From contig JAAWJI010000021.1 in the NCBI GenBank assembly GCA_022796795.1, positions 1 to 64,000 of the forward strand: a stretch of DNA of 64,000 nt. Reading direction: 5' to 3'. Source of the stretch: Lachnospiraceae bacterium (lineage in GTDB: Bacteria; Bacillota; Clostridia; Lachnospirales; Lachnospiraceae). Shown piece by piece: positions 44,601 through 54,090 of this stretch. A program made the translations under genes and the position numbers. Position 1 is the stretch's first letter, and every line of letters starts with the position of its first letter. Under the pieces are notes generated by a model, which saw nothing but the letters and a program-made list of their open reading frames with translations, was not told the DNA's origin and made no database searches.

Positions 44601-46457
44601 ATGGTACGAGCAACCTTTGGCGGTTTTTCAACCGCTCTGTCTTCTCTCCAGGCCAATCAGAAACGGTTGGATATTGTGGGACACAACCTTGCGAATATGA
44701 ACACGGTGGGATATACCAGACAGAACCTTCAGACGTCCAGCGTCAACTACCGGTCTCCCGTGGCCACCTATATGAACGGTTCTGAGGTGATCGTAGGCTT
44801 CGGCGTACATATGGATAAGGTGACCCAGATCCGGGACCCTTACCTGGACGCCCAGTACCGGAGTCAGATGCAGAAATCTGGCTACACCAGTTCCCTGCAG
44901 ACTGCTCTGGACAGTCTTTCAAAGATTTTTGACGAGTCCAGCAGCAATTCTTCCACATTCCAGGGAATCCAGGCTGCTTTCAACGATCTTCAGTCTGCCC
45001 TGATTGAAATCCAGGACCCAGCCAAAGTCAATGACGCCATCTATGAATCCGAGCTACGGGCCAAGATGAAGGCGCTGACCAACCTGCTCAATGACGCAGA
45101 TAATAAAATCACCCAGGCAGAGCAGCAGGAGTTTATGCGGCTCACCGGAGAGAATACCCATGAGAACGGTTCTATCGAGAACATCAACGATATGCTGATG
45201 CAGATCGGCAACCTGAACCGGCAGATCAAACGCAACCAGATTCTGGGGCAGCAAAGCCTGGAGCTCATGGATGAACGGAATGTGCTTCTGGATGAGCTGG
45301 CCAGCTATATTCCCATTGAGGTTACCTATTATAAAGACCGGGCCCATGACGGCGTAGATGAGAATGGTAATACCGACACCAAGGAAGCGCTGGAGGAGGC
45401 CTTCTATCTGGATAAGAACGGAACTCCTATTGCCAAAAAAGAATGGCCGGATGACGTGCGGGTGGAGCTGGTTTATACAGATGCTAACGGCGTATCCCAG
45501 CGGCTGACCCTGGTGGAAGGCTCCGAAGGTACCGGTGATGAGAATTACGGAAAGCTGGGGCTTACAGGGGGAGATTTCAATAATCCCGGAGACGTGGAGC
45601 TGACCTTTACCGGCAGCAAGATTGATCTGGCGCCCACAAACAATGCCACGACTCTCAATCTGGCAAAAGGCAATATTGCAGGTCAGGATATCGGTGATAA
45701 TCAGCTGCCTGGCGGTTCCCTGCAGGCAAGTCTGGATATGCTGTGGAAAGACGGAAAGACTCAGGGAATTCAGGATGTAAATGGCTATGAGTATTATCGC
45801 AGTGAGCTGGACACCCTGGCCAAGGCCTTTGCTGATGTAATAAACGCCATCAACATTGACGGTGCAAAGAATGACGACAAACATCAGGCTGGCGATGCGT
45901 GGAAAAATCAGTTCCTTATCGCTAACAAGACAGACGGCAGTATGAATAATATTACAGCAGCTAACATCAGTATCAACGTGGAATGGGTAAACGGCAATGT
46001 TCATGTAAGTACTGCGGGAAGCGCCGCCAATGACACGCATAATCCTACAGACACCATTCTGAACATGCAGGAAGCCCTGAAGGTTACCTATCCTCTGGTT
46101 AACAATACAAATCTGGATAAAATCCTGAACCAAATGTTGGCTGACGGCGTCCTTACGCAGGCGGATCTTAACAATGTGGGGAACTTAAAGGACAATACCT
46201 TCTCAGATTTTATGAACCATGTCTCCACGGTGCTTGCCAATGATTCCTATCACAACGGCCAGTCCCTGAAGACCAACGTAACCGTGCTGAACGGAATCCA
46301 GAATACCCGGGATTCTGTGTCCGGCGTAAGCCTGGATGAGGAGGCCTCCAACATGATGCAGTTTATGTCGGCCTACAATGCGGCATCCCGTCTTATGACT
46401 GCTTTGGATCAAACTCTGGATGTGCTCATCAACAGCACCGGCGTGGTGGGACGTTAA
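44601..46457 (+). CDS. flgK: Flagellar hook-associated protein 1
   Basis: 618 residues. N-terminal flagellar rod/hook signature TALSSLQANQKRLDIVGHNLANMNTVGYTRQN (12-43), a long variable middle, and the C-terminal SLDEEASNMMQFMSAYNAASRLMTALDQTLDVL coiled coil for D0. It forms the hook-filament junction. A GGAGG site precedes ATG, and the gene is longer than B. subtilis FlgK because of the middle domain. Confidence 0.97.
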   Translation: MVRATFGGFSTALSSLQANQKRLDIVGHNLANMNTVGYTRQNLQTSSVNYRSPVATYMNGSEVIVGFGVHMDKVTQIRDPYLDAQYRSQMQKSGYTSSLQTALDSLSKIFDESSSNSSTFQGIQAAFNDLQSALIEIQDPAKVNDAIYESELRAKMKALTNLLNDADNKITQAEQQEFMRLTGENTHENGSIENINDMLMQIGNLNRQIKRNQILGQQSLELMDERNVLLDELASYIPIEVTYYKDRAHDGVDENGNTDTKEALEEAFYLDKNGTPIAKKEWPDDVRVELVYTDANGVSQRLTLVEGSEGTGDENYGKLGLTGGDFNNPGDVELTFTGSKIDLAPTNNATTLNLAKGNIAGQDIGDNQLPGGSLQASLDMLWKDGKTQGIQDVNGYEYYRSELDTLAKAFADVINAINIDGAKNDDKHQAGDAWKNQFLIANKTDGSMNNITAANISINVEWVNGNVHVSTAGSAANDTHNPTDTILNMQEALKVTYPLVNNTNLDKILNQMLADGVLTQADLNNVGNLKDNTFSDFMNHVSTVLANDSYHNGQSLKTNVTVLNGIQNTRDSVSGVSLDEEASNMMQFMSAYNAASRLMTALDQTLDVLINSTGVVGR

Positions 46458-46539
46458 TCCTAATCCTGTTTATTAAACTTATGTACTGTATATCAAATAT
46501 GGGCTGTCCCAAGGACGCCCGCTTATGGAGGTATCATCT

Positions 46540-47706
46540 ATGCGTGTAACCAATGCATCCACATACAGAAATTATACATCTTCCGTCAATAATGTTCATG
46601 CCAATCTGAATAAAAGCCTGAACAAAATTTCCAGCGGAAAAGCCTATGAATCCGCAGCGGAAAATCCCCTGGCCTACTATCAGGGAATGGAGATTGACAA
46701 TCAATATCTGGAAGCTCTCAGCAAGGTCACTCTGCTGACAGACGTAAAATCCCGTCTGGAACAGCAGGAGGACGGCGCATATCATATCCAGACTCTGCTT
46801 TCTCAGGCAAAGAACGAGGTCGTATTAAAGGGAAATACAGCCACTACCACGGACACTGCTCTGGCGACCCTGCGGGACGATGTGCTTCAGAAAGAGCACA
46901 GCATGGTCAATGACCTGAACAGCCAGTACCAGGATTTTTATGTTTACGGGGGCAACGATGTGACCACACCCCCCTTCTCTCTGAGCTCCGATGGTATGAC
47001 ATTAACCTTCAGCCATAAGTTTCCAGGTGAGAGCCAGGTCACTAATTTTGAAATGAATCTGGAGCCCGACCCTGCTAAACCAGGCCAGTATAAATTTGCA
47101 CTGAAGGATCCGACTCAGGAAGACAAACTGATTCAGGCCATGTCCGAGCAGGGCCCTATGGATTTGGGTTATGGCGATATCCGGGACCGCAGCACGCTCC
47201 TGGATACCTTTACCGGCGGTATGAACCTGCTCACCGGCATTAGTTCCGACGCCATGATTTCAGGTAAGATGTCTGGAAATAAAATCACTCTGGACACTAT
47301 TATGCAGAAGCTGACGGATGGGCCTCTGGGACTGACTGCACAGACTGTTAAAGGACTCAACAATTATCTGGAGCCTGTCAATTCCGATGGAACGCAGAAT
47401 CCGCTCTCCGGAAACAGAGATGAGTTAAACGATGTGCTCACCCGTCTTATCGGCGAGATGTCCGCGTCGGAACACACGACCAGTACGGTTTACTCTGACC
47501 TGGGAAATAAGTACAAAACCCTGGAGGACACGGAAACCCGGCTCAACAAGCTTTGCGATTCTCTGAAGGTTCAGTACAAGGATACCTTGGGCGCTGATCC
47601 CTATGAGTCCATTCTGGAAATGTACAATAATAATTACGCCTACAATGCGGCCCTTCAGGTAGGTTCCCAGCTTATGACCTCCTCTCTGTTTGACTTTATT
47701 CGATAG
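46540..47706 (+). CDS. flgL: Flagellar hook-associated protein 3
   Basis: 388 residues from ATG 46540 (GGAGG at -11); an ATG at 46525 lies in the ribosome-site region. N-terminal flagellin-like coiled coil MRVTNASTYRNYTSSVN...LNKSLNKISSGKAYESAAENPLAYYQG and C-terminal helix ending YNAALQVGSQLMTSSLFDFIR. It forms the second junction protein between FlgK and the filament. Confidence 0.96.
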   Translation: MRVTNASTYRNYTSSVNNVHANLNKSLNKISSGKAYESAAENPLAYYQGMEIDNQYLEALSKVTLLTDVKSRLEQQEDGAYHIQTLLSQAKNEVVLKGNTATTTDTALATLRDDVLQKEHSMVNDLNSQYQDFYVYGGNDVTTPPFSLSSDGMTLTFSHKFPGESQVTNFEMNLEPDPAKPGQYKFALKDPTQEDKLIQAMSEQGPMDLGYGDIRDRSTLLDTFTGGMNLLTGISSDAMISGKMSGNKITLDTIMQKLTDGPLGLTAQTVKGLNNYLEPVNSDGTQNPLSGNRDELNDVLTRLIGEMSASEHTTSTVYSDLGNKYKTLEDTETRLNKLCDSLKVQYKDTLGADPYESILEMYNNNYAYNAALQVGSQLMTSSLFDFIR

Positions 47707-47753
47707 GCCATAAGCATATCTGATCATGTATCTTAAGGGGGTGTCTATACCAT

Positions 47754-48377
47754 ATGCAACAGCTAATAAAGATTACTTCTGTACCTATGCAGACCGTACG
47801 TCTGACTCAGGGTGGGCGTCTGGTCAATTCTGATTCCGTGGATATTGAGAGACGGAAAGCTCTGGCGCGCCAGATGTCCTTCCAACGCAGAAATACATCT
47901 GGTTCTTCTCTTCCCATGGATGCGATCAGCAAGATTAACCGGACGTTTTCCAAAAAAAATGTGTCTTCTTCAGCGCCCATACAGCCTCAGACTGTAAACA
48001 GACAACAGGCTGTATCCCAACAGCAGAGTATCTCCCGGCAGCAGGCAGCTATCACCCAGAGCCAGGCTCCTGCCATGCAGATTCCCTCTGCTTCCGGAAC
48101 TGTTTCCACCGGATCTGCGGCTGCGGTTCCGCCTGCAGCCTATGAGGCGGCCAGTGTCTCCTCCCCGGAAACGACTCAAAATTTCCATTCTTCCTATGCG
48201 GCACAGCTGGGAGCGCTGGAAATGCGGGTTGCCAAAGGAGATCTTACCTTTTTGCCTCCCATGGTGATGACGATTGTCACCCAGCGTCCGGAATTACACT
48301 TTGAATATCTGGGTGATTTTAATTATGTGCCTCCCCGTAATCCTGAGACGGGCGGTAACATCAATCTATTCACATAG
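47754..48377 (+). CDS. Conserved hypothetical between flgL and fliW (YviE position)
   Basis: 207 residues. N-terminus QQLIKITSVPMQTVRL, basic segment, then a Gln/Ser-rich linker (about 78-115, QQSISRQQAAITQSQAPAMQ) and a C-terminal segment ending FEYLGDFNYVPPRNPETGGNINLF. The position matches B. subtilis yviE (flgL-yviE-fliW-csrA). The N-terminal IKI-S-P style resembles DUF6470 members, but I cannot confirm membership. Likely a cytoplasmic flagellar-associated protein. Confidence 0.7.
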   Translation: MQQLIKITSVPMQTVRLTQGGRLVNSDSVDIERRKALARQMSFQRRNTSGSSLPMDAISKINRTFSKKNVSSSAPIQPQTVNRQQAVSQQQSISRQQAAITQSQAPAMQIPSASGTVSTGSAAAVPPAAYEAASVSSPETTQNFHSSYAAQLGALEMRVAKGDLTFLPPMVMTIVTQRPELHFEYLGDFNYVPPRNPETGGNINLFT

Positions 48378-48392
48378 GAGCGATGAACAACA

Positions 48393-48890
48393 ATGATAAT
48401 TGAGACAGATTATGGTACGGTGGAATACGACGAAGAAAGCCTTATTAATTTCACAGACGGTTTGTTCGGATTTCCTGCACTGAAGCGCTATCTTTTCCTG
48501 TGTCTGGATGAAAATGACGACTCTATGCTGCTTATGCAGTCTGTGGAGGACCGCAATGTGGGATTTGCTTTGATTAATCCCTTTGCTCTCTGTCCGGACT
48601 ATACTCCGGAACTGAGTCCGGGAATTCTTTCCTGTATGGGAGTAGAGGATTACGGAGAGCTCTCCTACTACTCTATCTGTACTGTATGCAGTAACTATCT
48701 GGAGAATACTGTAAATCTGAAGTGTCCTCTGGTAATCAATCCGGAAACCCGGCAGGGCATGCAGGTGATATTGGAAAATTCCCCCTATGAATGTCGCCAT
48801 AAGCTGCATTCATTTCCTTCTGTAATTGGTTCTGCAAATACTGAAGAGGGGAGTGACGAGCATGCTGATACTTCGACGCAAAAAGAATGA
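48393..48890 (+). CDS. fliW: Flagellar assembly factor FliW
   Basis: 165 residues, about 20 longer than most FliW. Motifs TDYGTVEYDEESLINFTDGLFGFPALKRYLFL and CLDEND...LMQSVEDRNVGFALINPF are the family core, and INPETRQGMQVILENSPYECRHKL is its end. It binds flagellin or CsrA and so couples filament growth to flagellin translation. It overlaps csrA by 29 bp, meaning translational coupling. Confidence 0.95.
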   Translation: MIIETDYGTVEYDEESLINFTDGLFGFPALKRYLFLCLDENDDSMLLMQSVEDRNVGFALINPFALCPDYTPELSPGILSCMGVEDYGELSYYSICTVCSNYLENTVNLKCPLVINPETRQGMQVILENSPYECRHKLHSFPSVIGSANTEEGSDEHADTSTQKE

Positions 48891-49170
48891 GAGTCTCCTG
48901 ATCGGAGAAAATATCCGCATCACTATTATTGAGTGTGCCGGCGACGGTGTAAGGCTGGCTATCGATGCACCGCGGCAGATCTCCATCCTGCGGGAGGAGC
49001 TGTCAGAGGCAGAACAGAGCAATAAGACGGCTCTGAAGCCTAACCTTGATTCTGTTATGCAATTTCGTTCTCTGCTTAAGTTGAAGAATAACACACCCGG
49101 CGAAAAAGTCACGGAAGACGAAACCGCCCAGGTGAACACCGAGAGCTCCTGCGAACAAGCAGAGACATAA
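48862..49170 (+). CDS. csrA: CsrA translational regulator with long C-terminal extension
   Basis: 103 residues from ATG 48862, overlapping fliW. The first ~55 residues are canonical CsrA (MLILRRKKNESLLIGENIRITI, GVRLAIDAPRQISILREEL). About 45 further residues (LKPNLDSVMQFRSLLKLKNNTPGEKVTEDETAQ) are an acidic, probably flexible tail; typical CsrA is 60-75 residues. It represses mRNAs such as flagellin leaders and is antagonised by FliW. A terminator follows. Confidence 0.93.
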   Translation: MLILRRKKNESLLIGENIRITIIECAGDGVRLAIDAPRQISILREELSEAEQSNKTALKPNLDSVMQFRSLLKLKNNTPGEKVTEDETAQVNTESSCEQAET

Positions 49171-49181
49171 AATCTAAAACA

Positions 49182-49216
49182 AGAACCTGCAGTCAGTTAT
49201 AAAGACTGCAGGTTCT
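49182..49216 (+). terminator. Terminator of the flgM-csrA operon
   Basis: AGAACCTGCAGTC / GACTGCAGGTTCT perfect 13-bp stem, 9-nt loop, then a short T-rich tail. It also faces the convergent nucleotidyltransferase gene. Confidence 0.85.
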
Positions 49217-49244
49217 ATTATTCTCTTCTACAGATATGCAATTC

Positions 49245-50417
49245 CTATCCCCGTATCCCGTGAAAAATCAGTCTTACACCACGAATCACCCAGTAAACGG
49301 GCATCAAAGCCGGTATCCTTTCCACCATGGGATAAATGGACGCCATATACTGAAAATCCGGAAATGCCCATCGGAGCCAGCGTTTAAACTTCTCTATCCG
49401 CTCCTGGCGTTTCTCCTTTCGGTGCAGACGCTCCTCTTCCTTCCTTTCTTTGTCCAGTTCCTTTTGAACCTTTCTCTGCAGCTCCAGAGCCTGCTCATCC
49501 ATCTCCCGGTTTACCATTCCCCGGGTCAAAAGGCGCTCCTCAATGGCCTCGTACACAGGCATATTATCCGGCAGGCACCCGTAAAAAGTATCCTTCCGGT
49601 CTGCAAACCACATATAGGCGATCCGCAGAAGCCGCATGGAAAGCTCCTCAATCTGAAAATCCTTCAAACGCCGCTGAACAGCATCTTCCCTTACATGATC
49701 TCTCCAAACTCGGTGACTAAGCTGCAGATCCAGCATCTCCCGGACTGTCAGCTCGTCTGTCACATAGTGATAGGAAGCCATGGCCATGCGAAAAACAAAT
49801 TCACTCTCTACAGGAAGGATCCGGATATAATTGTAGGATTCCCGCAAAATTGCCGTCTCCAGAAGCCTCCTCATATTCCTGTCATAGTCAGGTGTCCGGA
49901 AAGGCAGCTTATGATACAGGGTAATGGATACGCTACCATTACGCCCCAGCTGTTCCCCTGCATCCGGATAAGTTTTCTCTGTCTCATAGCCCAGATCAAT
50001 GAGATATCCCTTCACAAGACTAAACTTTTCCTCCGTCAGGAATAATTGCAACGGATTATTGTCCGCCGTCTCCGGAATGGCGTAGAGATCACGGACCGTC
50101 TCAGACAAGAGGACCGTGCAGGAAATCCCTCTGGCGTCCAGCCAGGACAATACTTCGCGGATAGACTCCTTGTAGTTTTCTCCAAACAGCAAGGACTCCT
50201 GGTATCGCTCAAAAAAACGCTCCCGCCATTTATCTGGTATGGACTCCCGGTTTCCCAAAAGCCCAAGATAAACAATATTGGCAACCTTGTGATAATCCGC
50301 TACCCGGAACATGACCTCCCAGTCATAACGATTATAGGCTATACGCAAAGTGTCCTGACGGATAATGGATGATACAATTCCCGCCAGGGCGCGTCCCTCA
50401 AACAGCATATGATTCAT
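49245..50417 (-). CDS. NTP_transf_5-family nucleotidyltransferase-like protein
   Basis: 390 residues of the PF14907-type family often seen beside surface or flagellar loci. Helical N-terminus (EGRALAGIVSSIIRQDTLRIAYNRYDWEVMFRVADYHKVANIVYLGLL), the body with LLSETVRDLYAIPETADNNPLQLFLTEE, and a basic C-terminal membrane-associated-looking tail (RKEKRQERIEKFKRWLRWAFPDFQYMASIYP). The usual family catalytic Asp residues are not clearly visible, so activity is uncertain. Last of the minus-strand run fliD-fliS-FliT-like-this gene. Confidence 0.72.
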   Translation of the reverse strand: MNHMLFEGRALAGIVSSIIRQDTLRIAYNRYDWEVMFRVADYHKVANIVYLGLLGNRESIPDKWRERFFERYQESLLFGENYKESIREVLSWLDARGISCTVLLSETVRDLYAIPETADNNPLQLFLTEEKFSLVKGYLIDLGYETEKTYPDAGEQLGRNGSVSITLYHKLPFRTPDYDRNMRRLLETAILRESYNYIRILPVESEFVFRMAMASYHYVTDELTVREMLDLQLSHRVWRDHVREDAVQRRLKDFQIEELSMRLLRIAYMWFADRKDTFYGCLPDNMPVYEAIEERLLTRGMVNREMDEQALELQRKVQKELDKERKEEERLHRKEKRQERIEKFKRWLRWAFPDFQYMASIYPMVERIPALMPVYWVIRGVRLIFHGIRG

Positions 50418-50432
50418 ATCTTTTCTTGCCCA

Positions 50433-50846
50433 TCAGCGAGCAGCCTTTTCGTAGTAAGACTTTTCGCCTGCCAGCTTTTGGCTCAGTCTCTGATCGATCT
50501 CCCGAATCTCGTCGATCATGGCCTGGGTCTTCCTCCTGATTTCAAAAATCTTTTTTTCCTCCAGGTTTTCCCCGGCATCTTCCCCTGGTTCTGATACGAC
50601 AAGGAGGCGCAGCTTTTCCTGCGCCTTCCTGTCATTTTCTCCAAGCTGCCAAATCTCATTCGTGCAATTATCTGCCTTTCCCATTTCCTCTGCCCGCATC
50701 TGCAGAATCATAGAGGTGGATACATCATCATTGCGCGCCAAAGCCTCTGCCAGCTCTTTGGTCAGCTTATGAATTTCTCGTATATCATTGTAACGTCTTT
50801 GAAGGAGAACCATTACCTTCGTCACATCCAACTCTGTCTGCTTCAT
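50433..50846 (-). CDS. Flagellar-region helical protein (possible FliT-like chaperone)
   Basis: 137 residues, nearly all helical, highly charged: VMVLLQRRYNDIREIHKLTKELAEALARNDD, then KIFEIRRKTQAMIDEIREIDQRLSQKLAGEK. It lies 4 bp after fliS and in the usual fliT place (fliD-fliS-fliT). Sequence identity to FliT cannot be claimed; a FliD-binding chaperone role is inferred from size, helicity and place. Confidence 0.6.
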   Translation of the reverse strand: MKQTELDVTKVMVLLQRRYNDIREIHKLTKELAEALARNDDVSTSMILQMRAEEMGKADNCTNEIWQLGENDRKAQEKLRLLVVSEPGEDAGENLEEKKIFEIRRKTQAMIDEIREIDQRLSQKLAGEKSYYEKAAR

Positions 50847-50850
50847 TCTG

Positions 50851-51255
50851 TCATCCTCTTAATTCCCGGGCTGCAACCATATGCATATCATTCACCTTCA
50901 TGCTGGCTTCTTCAAAGCCTTCCCTCAGTTCAGACAAAATATGGCGAATCCGCCCAATTTCATCCTTCCTTCTCTCTCTTCCGGCCTTCACACGGCTCAG
51001 GTCATATACCAGATAACTATAAATCCGTCTCAGGTCATAACTGATGGGATACTGCATATCCAGAATATCGGTCAGATAACGAACAATCTTCGTGGTGCGC
51101 TGAATACAATCGTCGAAATCTGCATAGTTTTTATCCTCCAAGGATTTTTCCGCCCTTGTAAGCCGTTTAATAGTCTCATCAAACAATAGCAACAATAGCT
51201 CCGGACCGGACATGGAATATATACTTTTTTCTTTATATTGACTGTATCCGTTCAT
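50851..51255 (-). CDS. fliS: Flagellin export chaperone FliS
   Basis: 134 residues from ATG 51255 (AGAAGGGG site). N-terminal family motif NGYSQYKEKSIYSMSGPELLLLLFDETIKRLTRAEKSLEDK, then RTTKIVRYLTDILDMQYPISYDLRRIYSYLVYDL. It binds flagellin's C-terminal D0 helix and prevents premature polymerisation. It lies 95 bp downstream of fliD. The flagellin gene is not in this window. Confidence 0.96.
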   Translation of the reverse strand: MNGYSQYKEKSIYSMSGPELLLLLFDETIKRLTRAEKSLEDKNYADFDDCIQRTTKIVRYLTDILDMQYPISYDLRRIYSYLVYDLSRVKAGRERRKDEIGRIRHILSELREGFEEASMKVNDMHMVAARELRG

Positions 51256-51350
51256 GTAATCCCCTTCTTCTATCCTGCTGTTGCCGCCGGATTTCTCCGG
51301 TAGCAACACAGAAATCTTATTTGCTCAACTTTTCTCACACCAAATGCCTA

Positions 51351-53810
51351 TCAGCCGGAAAGCTGAGACAGCCAGCTAGACTGAGAATTCATCTGACTAA
51401 TCAGACTCTCCATGGTGGAGAACTGCTTGATATAACGGTCCTGTTCAATCTGAAGCTTTGACTGCAAAGACTCGATCTTATCCTGCATTCCCTTGATCTG
51501 TTTATAGATAAAATTATTCATCATAGTGGTAGGAGCCTTCTCCGAACCCGCCTCTTCGATCAGACGTCCATAGGAATTGCCGTTTCTGCTGGCATAACGG
51601 GTCGCATATGGTGTGAGAGTCTCATCCACAATCTTCGTAAGACCCTTGCTTACGTCGCCGCCTCCAGTAAAGATATTGGCAACCATATCCGGGTCATTTT
51701 CCATAGCAGTGCGGAACTTGGCCTCGTCAAACACCAGAGTGCCGCCGTCCAGATAATCGTCCGAGTAGGTAATTCCGATCTTCTTCAAATCCTCATAGCT
51801 GGCTCCGCTGTTCATCATCTTCACAAAGATTCCCTGAATATCAGTGCTCAAATCCCGCATAGCAGAATCGCCGTACAGGAGTCCCTGCTTCGCCTTCTTT
51901 TCCCAGTTCTCAATGGAGGTCTCACTCATCTCCGCCTTTTGCTCATCGGTCAGAGGCGTATAAGAACTGTCCGGACGGGTGGTAACCTGACTGTTGACCT
52001 CTTTTACCATGGCGTTAAAGTCTTCAAAGAAGCCCTTCACCCGCTCGGTCACTCCGTCAATATCAGCTTTGGCTGTGAAGGTGATGGTGTCGGAGCTGTC
52101 GGAGATCCAGTTATCCTTATCAATCGTTCCATCTGCCTTTTTTCCATATTCGCCGCCGAATACACCGGATACGGTGACGGTTAGGCCTTCCAGGTTGAAG
52201 GTGTTGGAGGATCTGTTCATCTCTACCTTAACACCATTTCCATAGCCCACTTCAATAATGGCGTCCTGACCTTCCGTGAACTTGGCTCCATTCGCTTCTG
52301 TTCCACCAAAAAGCGCCTTTGCCAATTCAGATTCCTCCAAATCAATCTCTCTTCCCTTACCGGTCTCGCTTGTCACCAACATAAACTGGCCCGTGGCATC
52401 CACATAGGTTGCCTTTACCCCTGCTTTGGAATTATTGATCTTGGACAAAATATCGCTGATAGAGCTATTCTTTGTAACACCGTCGATCTTTACACCATTG
52501 ATGATAAGGCCATCCTTATATTTCTCATCATCTAAATTAATATTCAAATTATTCTGATCCAGTTTCCCGTTCAGATTAATTTTATTGGACTCTCCGTAGC
52601 TGACGCCCAATCCCTGTATAGTATATCGGTCACCGGAAACGATGGAGATGCTGGCACCGGGATCTGCTGTCGTAAACTGTAGATTTCCACTTCTTCCATC
52701 AGCGCCGTCAAGGCCTACTATCACGTTTCCTGTACCATAGGCTGTATCTAACCGTTTCTGAAGATTTTCTTGCAGCTTTCTCATCTGTTCATCTTTGTCT
52801 GTTATGCTTTTCAATTCCTCAGCCTCAGCCTTTGTGATCAGCTCAATCTGCTTCTGGCTTCCGTTGTAATTGAAGGAAACTTTCGAACCGGTCATCTCCT
52901 CAAGCTTCGTTGGCTTAGAAACAGCAGCCGTTTTAAAATCTCCTACTCCAGTATTAAATTCACCTACGCTTATATATCCAGACTTGTCATCAGCAGTATA
53001 TCCAAGAGCCTTTAAAGCAGAAGAGGACTTTGAAATCTGTACATCTCCTTTTACACCGGTCAGCTGGATCTTCCCGTCTGCAGTATATTCAAATTTCGCT
53101 TCACTCAAATCCACGCCTTCGCCAATTTTAAGCTGCTTCTTTTGAAGCGCCTTCGTCAAATCCTCCGCCAATTCCTGCCATTCAGCCTCAGTCTTAGGCG
53201 TATAGTTAATGGTCTTTTTTACCTTGCCGCCCTTCCCGTCGTCTTCATCTGTCTCATAGCTTTCCGGAAACTCGAAGGTTACCGTCTGATATTTTCCATC
53301 CGATCCTGTGGACACACCAAAAATGAGCTTTGTCCCCTCCAAATTGGAACGGTCTGTGGTTTCAGACAAATCATTCAAATCCGTCTTCAAAGCCCCGCCA
53401 GTCCGTGTAGCCGACTGTTGCACAGAGGCAGTGGCCAGCTGTTTCACGGCGCTCAAGGATATGCTGCCCACCAGAGCCGAGCTCCCCGTTGCCGTCACAT
53501 ATTTGGAAGATTTCTCGCTTCCGTGAATCGAAATCTGGTTCTTGGCAAAAAAGGTTGGATCCACCAGACTGGAAGCAGAGGAATAAGTTCCATATTTATC
53601 GCTCAGATCAATAATCTTATCGCTGACAGCCCGGTAGGCCTCCTGCTTCCACTCAAGCTTGGTTATATCTTTCTTTGCATTGTTAATCTTCGTAGTCGTT
53701 CCAAGTGTCATCTGCTCGATGATCTCATCGCGCTCAATACCTGACGCCATACCGCCAAAGCCTCTCAGCGATGTGTTGCCCAGACTGCTGGTTGATGATA
53801 TACTTGCCAT
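51351..53810 (-). CDS. fliD: Flagellar filament cap protein FliD, long form
   Basis: 819 residues, much longer than the ~500 of B. subtilis; the extra length is in the surface-exposed middle domains. N-terminal coil SLRGFGGMASGIERDEIIEQMTLGTTTKINNAKKDITKLEWKQEAYRAVSDKIIDL, and the C-terminal QIKGMQDKIESLQSKLQIEQDRYIKQFSTMESLISQMNSQSSWLSQLSG, which carries the D0 coil. It caps the filament and inserts flagellin monomers. Monocistronic start with fliS following. Confidence 0.96.
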   Translation of the reverse strand: MASISSTSSLGNTSLRGFGGMASGIERDEIIEQMTLGTTTKINNAKKDITKLEWKQEAYRAVSDKIIDLSDKYGTYSSASSLVDPTFFAKNQISIHGSEKSSKYVTATGSSALVGSISLSAVKQLATASVQQSATRTGGALKTDLNDLSETTDRSNLEGTKLIFGVSTGSDGKYQTVTFEFPESYETDEDDGKGGKVKKTINYTPKTEAEWQELAEDLTKALQKKQLKIGEGVDLSEAKFEYTADGKIQLTGVKGDVQISKSSSALKALGYTADDKSGYISVGEFNTGVGDFKTAAVSKPTKLEEMTGSKVSFNYNGSQKQIELITKAEAEELKSITDKDEQMRKLQENLQKRLDTAYGTGNVIVGLDGADGRSGNLQFTTADPGASISIVSGDRYTIQGLGVSYGESNKINLNGKLDQNNLNINLDDEKYKDGLIINGVKIDGVTKNSSISDILSKINNSKAGVKATYVDATGQFMLVTSETGKGREIDLEESELAKALFGGTEANGAKFTEGQDAIIEVGYGNGVKVEMNRSSNTFNLEGLTVTVSGVFGGEYGKKADGTIDKDNWISDSSDTITFTAKADIDGVTERVKGFFEDFNAMVKEVNSQVTTRPDSSYTPLTDEQKAEMSETSIENWEKKAKQGLLYGDSAMRDLSTDIQGIFVKMMNSGASYEDLKKIGITYSDDYLDGGTLVFDEAKFRTAMENDPDMVANIFTGGGDVSKGLTKIVDETLTPYATRYASRNGNSYGRLIEEAGSEKAPTTMMNNFIYKQIKGMQDKIESLQSKLQIEQDRYIKQFSTMESLISQMNSQSSWLSQLSG

Positions 53811-54090
53811 ATTTTATGATCCCCTTTCTTTCTATACTCGATGTATCACGTAACTCTTCGGCCTGCGTTCGTAAAGCAAAACGAACTCTCTGCCTTCCCT
53901 TGCTTTGCGAGCTCATTTATCTTTTGCCGAACTGTTACCATGAAAATTTCATTTTTTGTATATACTTATTTATCGACATGATGTATAATAAAGATAATAC
54001 TTGCAGATTCATTTTTACAAGTTTTCATGCTGTTTGCGTGGATTTTACAGGTAAACAGCCCTACTATTACTACATTTTGGAGGTACCGCT

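Noticed and set aside
45054..46133. 359-residue open frame antisense to flgK
   Set aside because: Lies wholly inside flgK on the opposite strand, low-complexity hydrophobic composition with no family resemblance and no ribosome site; a codon-bias shadow.
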